From CAZUZD01 sp964624465 (GTDB taxonomy: Bacteria > Planctomycetota > Planctomycetia > Isosphaerales > Isosphaeraceae), in assembly GCA_964624465.1 (NCBI GenBank), contig CAZUZD010000005.1, positions 1-62,237 on the forward strand: a DNA stretch of 62,237 nucleotides, written 5' to 3'. The notes under the pieces are model-generated. The model was not told where the DNA came from. It saw only the letters and a list, made by a program, of their open reading frames with translations, and made no database searches. Positions 8,926-17,400 of this stretch are shown here, in pieces; the first letter of the stretch is position 1; every line of letters starts with the position of its first letter. Both the position numbers and the translations under genes were made by a program.

Positions 8926-9909
8926 ATGCCCACGGTCCTCATCGGAGCCGGCCCGATCCGCAACCAGCCCGGTCGGTTCCGCGACCTGCTCCAGGAGGCG
9001 GGATTCTCCCTGATCGATCCGCCCGGCTTCGGCCCGCTCACCGTGGCCCAGCTCCACGAGTACCTGCCACAGGTCGACGCCGCGGTCGCCGGCGGCGAGC
9101 CGCACCCGGCCGCCGTCATCGACGCCAGCCCGAACCTGCGCGTGATCGCCCGCACCGGCGTGGGCTACGACGCCGTCGACCTCGACGCCGCCCGTCGACA
9201 CCGGATCGTGGTGACGATCACCCCGGGCACCAACCACGACAGCGTGGCCGAGCAGACGTTCGCCCTGATGCTGGCCGTCATGCGTCGGATCAGCATCAAC
9301 GACCGGAGCATCCGCGCCGGCGGCTGGGATCGGACCATGCCCATGCCCGTGCGCGGCAAGACGCTCGGCATCGTCGGCCTGGGCCGCACCGGGCTGGCGA
9401 TGGTGCCGAGGGCCCTCGGGTTCGCCATGCGCGTGATCGGCTCCGACCCGATGCCGCCGAGCGAGTTCGAGCGTCAGCACGGCGTCGAGCGGGTGAGCCT
9501 CGATGAGCTGCTGGCCACCAGCGACGTGGTGAGCGTGCACACCCCGCTGGTGCCCGAGACCCGGCACCTGATCTGCGAGCGGACCCTGGCCCGGATGAAG
9601 CCGGGGGCGATCCTGCTCAACTCCGCGCGCGGTGGGGTCGTCTGCGAGCCCGACCTGGTCGAGGCCCTGCGCTCGGGCCACCTGGCCGGCGCCGGCCTGG
9701 ACGTGCTCGACCGCGAGCCGCCCGACCCGAAGAATCCGCTCCTGCACCTGGAGACGGTCGTCGTGAGCCCGCACCTGGGCGGTGTCGACACCCGCGCCAT
9801 GTTCGACATGGCCGAGAGCGCCGCCCTGTCGATCCTGAGCCTGCACCGCGGTGACTGGCCCGAGCCGTGCGTCGTGAACCCCGAGGTGCGGGACGGCTGG
9901 CGCTGGTGA
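8926..9909 (+). CDS. Phosphoglycerate dehydrogenase-like D-2-hydroxyacid dehydrogenase
   Basis: 327-residue NAD-dependent D-2-hydroxyacid dehydrogenase. ARTGVGYDAVD precedes the nucleotide-binding motif GIVGLGRTGLAM. The catalytic Arg is in NSARGGVV, Glu in DREPPDP and His in SPHLGGVD. It lacks the C-terminal ACT/ASB regulatory domains of biosynthetic SerA, so I do not name it serA; the short form is typical of PGDH-related enzymes with varied substrates. Expression ends at a strong hairpin just downstream. Together with the gene at 6554-7555 it gives two paralogous hydroxyacid dehydrogenases within 3.4 kb. Confidence 0.87.
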   Translation: MPTVLIGAGPIRNQPGRFRDLLQEAGFSLIDPPGFGPLTVAQLHEYLPQVDAAVAGGEPHPAAVIDASPNLRVIARTGVGYDAVDLDAARRHRIVVTITPGTNHDSVAEQTFALMLAVMRRISINDRSIRAGGWDRTMPMPVRGKTLGIVGLGRTGLAMVPRALGFAMRVIGSDPMPPSEFERQHGVERVSLDELLATSDVVSVHTPLVPETRHLICERTLARMKPGAILLNSARGGVVCEPDLVEALRSGHLAGAGLDVLDREPPDPKNPLLHLETVVVSPHLGGVDTRAMFDMAESAALSILSLHRGDWPEPCVVNPEVRDGWRW

Positions 9910-9929
9910 GCCGTCCCGAGCACCACGAA

Positions 9930-9970
9930 CACCCGTGGCCCGCTCGCAGGCGTCGAGCGGGCCACGGGTG
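9930..9970. terminator. Bidirectional hairpin terminator
   Basis: A perfect 17-bp inverted repeat (9930-9946 with 9954-9970) with a 7-nt loop lies between the stop codons of two convergent genes. There is no U-tract on either side. Its position and strength suggest a shared terminator. Confidence 0.8.
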
Positions 9971-10005
9971 CTGGGATCGAGGGACGTGTCGAGCCGAGCG
10001 CGCGC

Positions 10006-12432
10006 TCAGCCGATGGCGCCCGCTCGCTTGCGGCCGGTGAACCGGGTGGTGACGCTCGGCACGACGGCCGCGGTGGTGGTCACCCGCTCGAAGGCCGAGG
10101 CGGGCAGGGTGGTCACGGCCGCCCGGAAGCTGGCGCTGTCCGGGTTGCTCAGCAGGGCGTGGATGGGGCCCGTGTAGAAGGCGCCGGTGTCCATCGATCG
10201 CGCCAGCGGGCCGCGGGGGACCTGCTGGCCGTTGAACAGGGCGTCGGCGCGGGCCAGGCGGTCGGCCAGGTCGAAGTACACCCCTCGGGCGAACCGGGCG
10301 ATGAAGTCCGTGCCGGGCTGGCCGTTCCGGTCGCCGTCGAGGGCCCGGCCGTCGGTGTCGATCAGCCCCGAGGCGCCACCGGACATGACTCGGACCTGGG
10401 CGAAGTCGTACCAGTTCAGGCGGTACCTCGGCGCCAGGGTGACGGTCTGCGTCGCCTCGTCGTAGGTGGCCGAGACGATCGGCACCACGACGTCGTCCCG
10501 CGTGCCCAGCGTCTTGTCCTTGCCGGGGGAGATGAGCCGGTAGTTGGCCGGGTTCTCGGCGCGGGTGGGGTCGAGGTCGGCGTTGAAGCCGAGCGTGATC
10601 CGGGTCGGGTCGGTGTGGATGCCCTGGCGGCTGAGGTCGACGATCTGCGGCCCGGTGGTCGGGTTGGTGGTCGTGCTGGCGGTGACGACCGTCAGCTCGG
10701 TGTCGGTGACCGGGGTGGTCGTCGTGGGCGACGACACCGTGAAGGTGCTGGCGATGTTGCCGGCCGCCGTCGGGGTCACGAAGATCTGCACCGTGCGGCT
10801 GGCCCCGGCGGCCAGGTCGCCGACCGGGATCACCACCTGGCCGGCGCTGCTGGACGACGGCGTGATGCTCGACGACAGGAACGTGACGCCGGCCGGCAGC
10901 GTCTGGGTCAGCGTCACGCCCGCGTTGGCGGTGGCGCTCGGGTTGGTGACGATGACCGTGTAGGTCAGTGGCTGGCCGACCGCGATCGGGTCGGGCGCGT
11001 CGGTGACGCTCAGGCCCAGGGTGCCGGCCTGGGCGGCGGCGATGGTCGCGGTGGTGCTGGCCGACGCCGTCGCGGTGCCGGGGCCCTGGATGGCCACGCC
11101 GATCGGGAAGCTGCCGGTGGCGGTGTACTGGTGCGAGGCCACCACGTCGAAGCCGGTCGCCGTGGCGACGACCGTGCCGGTCCCGGTCGTGCCGTCGCCG
11201 AAGCTGACCGTGGCGGTGTAGGCGGACGCCGGGCTCGACGGGCTGGCTGTGAACCGGGCGACCGTGCCGGTGAAAGTCGCGTTGGCCGTGCCGGTCACCG
11301 CCACGCCCTGGGCCGTCAGGGTCGGGTTCACCGAGCTGACGGTGATCGTCTGGTAGTCGTATGGATCGGAGGTCGAGCCCCGGCTCGTGGCGCCCTGCTG
11401 CTTCACGCCCACGCGGACGACGATCGGCGTCGTGCTGCCGGCCGGCGGGGTGACGGTGACCGTGCTGCCGCTGACCGTCGCCGTACCGCCGCCGCTGAGG
11501 ATCGTGGCGGCGTACTCGACCGGGTCGTTCTCCAGGTCGGTCGAGGTCAGGCCGAAGTTGACCGGGATCCCGATGGCCGTGGTCTGGTTCGAGACCGGGC
11601 CGAGGATCGGGGGATCGTTGGTCGTGTCGGCGGCGTAGCTGGCGTCGAACGTCTCGGTGGTCGTGTTGCCGTCCGGATCGGTCCCCGTGACGGTGATCGT
11701 CGACTGGCCGGCGCCGGCCGGGGCCTTGAGCACCAGCACGGTGTCGGTGGTGTTGGTCACGAGGCTGACGCTGGTGATCTCGACCGCCGTGGTGGGCCGG
11801 TTGTTGGCGTTGGTGGCCGTGGAGTTGATCGCCGTCAGCACGTCCTGGCCGCGGACGAGCTGGCCCCAGATCGTGTGGTTGAAGTCGAGGAACCGCTGCG
11901 GGCCCACGGTGACGAAGAACTGCGAGGTGTTCGCGTCCTTGCCGCTGTTCGCCATCGCCAGCTGGCCGGAGCCGGTGAAGATCGCGCCGGGGGCGAATTC
12001 GTCCGCGAAGGCGGTGCTCGTGTCGCTGGAGTTGCCGCCCTGGATCACGAAGTCCTTGATGACCCGGTAGAACTCCTGGTCGCTGATCGAGCCCAGCCGC
12101 GACGTCATCGTCTGCACGGTCTGGGGCGCCAGGTCGTCGAAGAGCTGGAAGATCAGGTCGCCGTAGCCAGCCACCGCAATCTTGAGGAACGGGTGGCCGG
12201 AGCGTACTTGCGCCGTCACCTCGCTATTGGAGCTGCTGACGCTGTAGGTGATGGCATCGCCATCGGCGTCCGAGCCCGCCACCGGGACGAACAGCGTCTT
12301 GCCCGCCGGCACGCTCACGTTGGCAATCGCCGAGATGTCGGGTGCCGCCAGGAGCTGGCGACCCTCCAGCCACTCGAGTTTCGCAATGCCGCTGCGCTGC
12401 CGCCGCCGGACCTGTCGCTCGCTCTGTCGCAT
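10006..12432 (-). CDS. Secreted cyclophilin-type peptidylprolyl isomerase with Ig-like/DUF11 repeats
   Basis: 808 residues. It starts with a basic segment and the planctomycete motif LEWLEGRQLLA (residues 19-29), typical of exported proteins of this phylum. A cadherin-like segment is followed by a cyclophilin domain (about residues 85-230) with the active-site Arg in FYRVIKDFVIQGG and NTSQFFVT. Then come Ser/Thr-rich beta-sandwich regions, a PKD-like segment (SFGDGTTGTG) and a DUF11-like repeat (SVTDAPDPIAVGQPLTYTV). The C-terminal part resembles planctomycete surface proteins with a NFNADLDPTRA-type Ig module. It probably acts outside the cytoplasm as a foldase joined to adhesion-like domains. 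I used the ATG at 12432, just before the basic segment; another lies at 12459. Confidence 0.85.
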   Translation of the reverse strand: MRQSERQVRRRQRSGIAKLEWLEGRQLLAAPDISAIANVSVPAGKTLFVPVAGSDADGDAITYSVSSSNSEVTAQVRSGHPFLKIAVAGYGDLIFQLFDDLAPQTVQTMTSRLGSISDQEFYRVIKDFVIQGGNSSDTSTAFADEFAPGAIFTGSGQLAMANSGKDANTSQFFVTVGPQRFLDFNHTIWGQLVRGQDVLTAINSTATNANNRPTTAVEITSVSLVTNTTDTVLVLKAPAGAGQSTITVTGTDPDGNTTTETFDASYAADTTNDPPILGPVSNQTTAIGIPVNFGLTSTDLENDPVEYAATILSGGGTATVSGSTVTVTPPAGSTTPIVVRVGVKQQGATSRGSTSDPYDYQTITVSSVNPTLTAQGVAVTGTANATFTGTVARFTASPSSPASAYTATVSFGDGTTGTGTVVATATGFDVVASHQYTATGSFPIGVAIQGPGTATASASTTATIAAAQAGTLGLSVTDAPDPIAVGQPLTYTVIVTNPSATANAGVTLTQTLPAGVTFLSSSITPSSSSAGQVVIPVGDLAAGASRTVQIFVTPTAAGNIASTFTVSSPTTTTPVTDTELTVVTASTTTNPTTGPQIVDLSRQGIHTDPTRITLGFNADLDPTRAENPANYRLISPGKDKTLGTRDDVVVPIVSATYDEATQTVTLAPRYRLNWYDFAQVRVMSGGASGLIDTDGRALDGDRNGQPGTDFIARFARGVYFDLADRLARADALFNGQQVPRGPLARSMDTGAFYTGPIHALLSNPDSASFRAAVTTLPASAFERVTTTAAVVPSVTTRFTGRKRAGAIG

Positions 12433-12525
12433 CGGACGCGCTCCCGGAACCCCGCCCACCCCAGGCCGCGGTCCCCGCCCATCGGCCGGGAGCCCTGCTG
12501 GTCGGTGTGTGGTTGCATGCGTGGT

Positions 12526-12555
12526 ATTTTAAGAGGGGCGGATCCCCGCTGGCAA
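12526..12555 (-). promoter_or_regulatory. Promoter of the cyclophilin/Ig-like gene
   Basis: On the minus strand TTGCCA (12555-12550), an 18-nt spacer and TAAAAT (12531-12526), about 95 nt upstream of the start. The spacer holds the small inverted repeat GGGGCGGATCCCC. This is the only A/T-rich patch between the two genes. Confidence 0.5.
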
Positions 12556-12611
12556 GGGATTGGAGTTCGCCCCGGATCAAGTTTCTTGTCGACCGGGGGC
12601 CGGGCGGCGCA

Positions 12612-14276
12612 TCAGGCGTCGCGGCTGCCGCGGGCGCTGGGCGTCAGGTCGTGACGCTGGTAGGCGATGTGCCGGGCCCAGGCGGGGGAGGTCTCGGGGA
12701 AGTCGCTGCGGGTGTGCACGCCGCGCGACTCCTCACGACGGAGGGCCGCATCGATGATCAGACGTCCCACCGTGAGCATGTTCTGAAGGGTCCAGCCGGT
12801 CGGCTCGGTGAAGGCCTGGGGCAGGGCGTAGCCGCACCAGGATTCGACCTGGCGGGCGGCGTCGCGGAGCCCGCCGGCCTCGCGGGAGATGCCCGCCTGG
12901 CGCCAGAGCAGGGAGCGGAGGGCGTTGCGGACGTCGGCCAGGTCGAGCGGCTCGCGGCCGTTGGCCGTGGCGGCGGTCGGGGCCGGATCGAGGTCGAGAG
13001 TGGGCACTTCGAGCCGCACCGGGCCGGCCTCGCGGAGGTCGGTGGCGATGTCCTCGGCGGCGCGGGCGCCGTAGACGAGGCCTTCGAGCAGGCTGTTCGA
13101 GGCCAGCCGGTTGGCGCCATGGAGGCCGCTGGAGGTGACCTCGCCGGCGGCCCAGAGGCCGGGCAGGGAGCTGCGGCCGCGGTCGTCGACCGTGACGCCG
13201 CCCATGAAGTAGTGGGCGCCGGGGCGGACGGGGATCGGGTCGCGGGTCAGGTCGAGGTCGAACCGCCGCAGGAGCTCGGCGATACCGGGGAATCGCGACC
13301 GGACGTGGGTCGGGTCGAGGTGCGAGAGGTCCAGATAGACGCACGGGTGCTGGGTCTGGCTCATCACGCTCACGATGGCGCGCGAGACCACGTCGCGCGG
13401 GGCGAGCTCGGCCATCGGGTGGAACCGGGGCATGAACCGCTCGCCATTGCGGTCGCGGAGGTACGCCCCCTCGCCGCGGATGGCCTCGGTGAGCAGGTGC
13501 CGCGACGAGCCGGCGACGTAGAGCACCGTGGGGTGGAACTGCATGAACTCCAGGTCCCGGAGCTCGGCCCCGGCGCGGAAGGCCAGGGCGTGGCCGTCGG
13601 CGGTGGCGATCTCGGGGTTGGTGCTCTCGCGGTAGAGCTGGCCGGCGCCGCCGGTGGCGAGCACCACGGCCCGGGCCCAGACCAGCGAGGCCCCCCGGCG
13701 CCGGTCCCAGACGAGTGCGCCCCGGCAGCGGCCGTCGTGCGTCAGGAGATCGATGGTGAAGCTGTTCTGCCAGATCTTGAGGTTGGGCGCCTTCCCGGCC
13801 TGCTCGATGACGGCGCGCATGACCTCGCGGCCGGTGGCGTCGCCCAGGGCGTGCACGATTCGGGCGTGCGAGTGGCCGCCCTCGCGGCCGAGGGCCACCT
13901 GGCCGTCCTCCTCGTCGAACCGCGTGCCCCAGGCCATCAGCTCGGCGATCCGCCGGGGCGCCTCGCGCACGACCATGGCGACGACGTCCGCATTGCACAG
14001 GCCCTTGCCGGCCGCGAGCGTGTCGGCGATGTGGTCCTCGAACCGGTCCTCGGGGTCGAGCACGCCGGCAATGCCGCCCTGGGCATAGGTGCTGTTGCTC
14101 TCGCGCACCTCATCCTTGGTCACCACCAGCACCCGGAAGGGCGCCGGGATGCCCAGGCCCGCCCGCAGGCCCGCCAGGCCGCCGCCGATGACCAGCACGT
14201 CGGTGAAGTGATGCGGCAGCTCCCGCAGGTCGAAGGCGGTCAGGTAGCGGCGGGGCAGGTCCAGGGGAGAGGACAT
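12612..14276 (-). CDS. nadB: L-aspartate oxidase
   Basis: 554-residue FAD enzyme that oxidises L-aspartate to iminoaspartate, the first step of NAD synthesis. The FAD motif (VLVIGGGLAGLRAGL), NSTYAQGGIAGV, FHPTVLY, RGEGAYL, HYFMGGV and LPGLWAAGEV with SGLHGANRLASNSLLEG are all present, followed by the helical C-terminal domain shared with succinate dehydrogenase flavoproteins. The HYFMGGV and GLHGANRLASNS spacing and lack of Sdh partners favour NadB over SdhA. I chose ATG at 14276; ATG at 14282 is equally possible because no clear ribosome site separates them. nadA and nadC are not in the window. Confidence 0.92.
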   Translation of the reverse strand: MSSPLDLPRRYLTAFDLRELPHHFTDVLVIGGGLAGLRAGLGIPAPFRVLVVTKDEVRESNSTYAQGGIAGVLDPEDRFEDHIADTLAAGKGLCNADVVAMVVREAPRRIAELMAWGTRFDEEDGQVALGREGGHSHARIVHALGDATGREVMRAVIEQAGKAPNLKIWQNSFTIDLLTHDGRCRGALVWDRRRGASLVWARAVVLATGGAGQLYRESTNPEIATADGHALAFRAGAELRDLEFMQFHPTVLYVAGSSRHLLTEAIRGEGAYLRDRNGERFMPRFHPMAELAPRDVVSRAIVSVMSQTQHPCVYLDLSHLDPTHVRSRFPGIAELLRRFDLDLTRDPIPVRPGAHYFMGGVTVDDRGRSSLPGLWAAGEVTSSGLHGANRLASNSLLEGLVYGARAAEDIATDLREAGPVRLEVPTLDLDPAPTAATANGREPLDLADVRNALRSLLWRQAGISREAGGLRDAARQVESWCGYALPQAFTEPTGWTLQNMLTVGRLIIDAALRREESRGVHTRSDFPETSPAWARHIAYQRHDLTPSARGSRDA

Positions 14277-14400
14277 CGGCACGGTCTCGGCTCGGGCTGG
14301 CGGCGGTCAGTCGGCGGGCGCACCCGGACTGGAGGCCACCCCACTGTAGGCAAATCGGCCCCGGCCGGCACCGGGCCAGCGGCGCCGGTCGGAACGCCAG

Positions 14401-14438
14401 CGGCCCCGCGCCACGACCGGGGTCGCTGCGCGGGGCCG
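14401..14438 (-). terminator. Hairpin between the giant repeat gene and nadB
   Basis: An 11-bp perfect stem (14401-14411 with 14428-14438) encloses a loop that can form a further 5-bp stem. It lies 45 nt past the stop of the collagen-like gene and probably separates it from nadB. No U-tract follows. Confidence 0.55.
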
Positions 14439-14482
14439 AGGCCGATCGGGGATCGCGGTCGCTCAGCGCGGACGGGTCGCGA

Positions 14483-17400
14483 TCACTTGCCGCCGCCGGC
14501 CGGGGTGCGGCGGCTACGGGAGATGCTGTTCTGATAGGCCTCGAACCGCGATCGGATCTCGGCAGGGGCCTCGATGCGGACACCCTGGGTCTGGTCGGCC
14601 TGGGTGTCGCGGACGAACGACTCGGGCCCGCGGCGGTTCGAGCCGCTGACCATCGGCGCCTTGATCCGGCCGCCGATCTCCTGGTTGGCCTGCAGGGTCT
14701 TGTCGTCGCGCAGGTCGCCCTCGATCTGCTGGCCCTCGCCGGCCGGGCCGCGATCCTCGGGCTTCTCGAACTTGCGGACGAACTGCTCCATCTCGGCGCG
14801 GGTCATGCCCGTGGCCTGCTCCAGCGCCTTGGTGTCCTGACCGCTCTCGAGCATCTCCTTGACCCGGCGGACGACGACATCCGAGCCGGTCCGGCCGCTG
14901 TCGGGCGCGGGAGCCGGGCCACCATTGTCGGCCGGGGCTGCGGCGGGGGCATCGGGCTTCTCGAAGCGGGTCGGGTCGTTCGGCTTCAGATCGGGCAGGT
15001 TGGCCATGCCTTCGCGACCGCCGCCGGCCGCCCCGCCGTCCTCCGACGTCGGACCTCCGGGCGCCTGGCCCTGACCGGGCTTGGACCCCTTCTGCCCGCC
15101 CTGCTGACCACCCTTCTGCCCGCCGGGCTGCCCGCCCTGCTGACCACCCTTCTGCCCGCCGGGCTGCCCGCCCTGCTGACCACCCTTCTGGCCGCCGGGC
15201 TGCCCGCCCTGCTGACCACCCTTCTGGCCACCGGTCTGCTCGCCCTTCTGTCCGCCGGACTGCCCGCCTTCGTCGCCGCCTTGCTGGCCGCCCTTTTCAC
15301 CACCCTGGGGGCCTTTCTGTCCACCTTGAGCGGCCTGCTGCCCACCCTTGGCGCCCTGCTGTCCACCCTTCTGACCACCTTGAGCGCCCTGCTGTCCGCC
15401 CTTCTGGCCACCCTGGGCGCCTTCTTGACCACCTTGCTGCCCGCCGGGCTGTTCACCCTGCTGGCCGGCCTGTTCGCCGGGCGCGCCATCCGCGCTCTCG
15501 TCACCGCCGGCGGGGTCGCCCTTCTGCTGCGGGTTGCCCTGGCCCTTCTCACCGCCAGCCTTGGGCTGATCCGAGGGCTTGCCACCCTGGCCACCCTTCT
15601 GGCCAGACTGACCGCCCTTGGGCTGTCCCTGCTGACCGGGTTGCCCGCCTTCCTCTCCACCCGATTCGCCGGCCTGCTCGCCCTTCTGCCCGCCGGACTC
15701 ACCTGGCTGGCCAGCCTGTTCACCCTGCTCGCCCGTCTGGCCGCCACCGGGCTCGCCCTTCTGGCCGGCCGGCTCACCCTTCTGACCGGGCTGTCCACCC
15801 TTCTGGCCCGCGGCTCCCGAGGGCTGATCGCCCTCCTGGCCGGCCTGATCCTGCCCCTGCGGTTCGCCACCCTGACCAGACTCGGCGTCGCCCGGCTCGC
15901 CACCCTTCTCACCGGGCTGGCCGGCGGGAGTCATGCCGTTCTTCGGACCGGGTCGCCCGGCGTCGGACTTGCCGGGTTCGCCACCCTCACCGCCCTCGCC
16001 GGCTTCAGGTTTGCCGCTCGGGTCCTTCGCATCGCCCGACGGCTTCTGGCCCTGACCCTGGCCACGCTGGCCCTTCTGGCCAGTCGCCTCGCCGGCCGGA
16101 TCGGTCCCCTCCTCGGAGCCGGGCTCGCCCGCTGCCCCCGACTTCTGACCCGGCTCGCCGGCCTTGGGCTGGGACCCGTTGGCGCCCTGCTGAGGCGACT
16201 GCTCGCCGCCCTGACCAGGCCCACGCTGGCCCGGGATCTCACCCTGCTGGCCGGGCTGCCCGCCGCTCTGTCCGCTCTTCTGACCGGCCTGGGTCCCCTT
16301 CGGATCGGGCCGCCCGCCCTTCTGACCCGGCTGCCCGGCATCCTGGGCGCCCGGCGGACCGGCGTCCTGAGCACCCTTCTGGCCGGGCTGACCGCCGCTC
16401 TGCTCGCCCTTCTGGCCGGGCTGATCGCCGTTCGGCGCACCCTGGCCGGCATCGGGCTCGCCACCCGCTTCACCCTGCTGACCAGCCTGATCGCCCTTCT
16501 CGCCGGGCTGCTCCCCCTTCTGACCAGCCTGGACTCCGGACTGCTCACCCTTCTGACCGGCCTGGTTGCCCTTCTCGCCGGACTGCTCCCCCTTCTGGCC
16601 AGCCTGCTCCCCCTTCGCTCCGGCCTGATTACCCGGGTCGCCCTTCTGTCCGGCCTGGTTGCCCTTCTCGCCGGCCGCATCCGCATTGGGCTCGCCCTGC
16701 TGTCCGGGCTGGGAACCTTCGGGCTTCGCGCCGGGGTTCGGCTGCTGACCCTTGGGGGGCTGGCCACCCTGCTGACCCGGCTGCGGCGGCCTGGCGCCGG
16801 CAGGCTGGCCGGCGGGAGTGTCGCCGGGCTGACGGTCGGGATCGGCCGCCGCGTCCTGACCCTCGCCCTTCTGACCAGGTTTGCCGTCGGGGCCAGCCGG
16901 CATGTCGCCGGGCTTCGGATTCGCGCCGGCCTGGGGCCGGGCGCCGTCGGGCTTCGCCTTCGGGTCCGTGCCCTTCGAGCCGGGCTCGCCGGCCTGGCTG
17001 GCGTCCGGGTCGCCACCGTTGGCCGCATCCTGGCCCTGGCCGGTCTGGCCCTTCTGGCCCGGCTTCTCGCCCGTCTTCGGATCCTGACCGGCCTGGGCCC
17101 CATCGGCGCCCGGTCCGGCCTGGCTCGGGTCGGATTCCGGTTTCTGACCCTTGGTGGCGGCCCCGGTCTGCGGCTTCTGGCCCTTGGAAGCGGCGGCATC
17201 CTGGGGCTTCTGTCCCTTGGAAGCGGCGGCATCCTGAGGTTTCTGGCCCTTGGGGGGCCCGCCCTGGTTCGGCTTCTGGCCGGGCGGATTCCCCTCGGCG
17301 GCTGCGGGATCGGAGCCCTCGCCCTTCGGCTGCGAATCGGGGGAGCCGGCCGCGCCCTTTTGCTGGGCCTTGGTCTCGGCGCCTCCGTCAGGCCGACTGG

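Noticed and set aside
10159..12654. 831-codon plus-strand frame opposite the cyclophilin gene
   Set aside because: Arg/Gly-rich shadow; the minus strand has the cyclophilin domain and a promoter.
12342..14534. 730-codon plus-strand frame opposite nadB
   Set aside because: nadB is unambiguous on the other strand.
15101..15244. Tandem 36-bp repeats as a CRISPR array
   Set aside because: Copies are directly adjacent with no unique spacers, and they lie in frame within a coding region.
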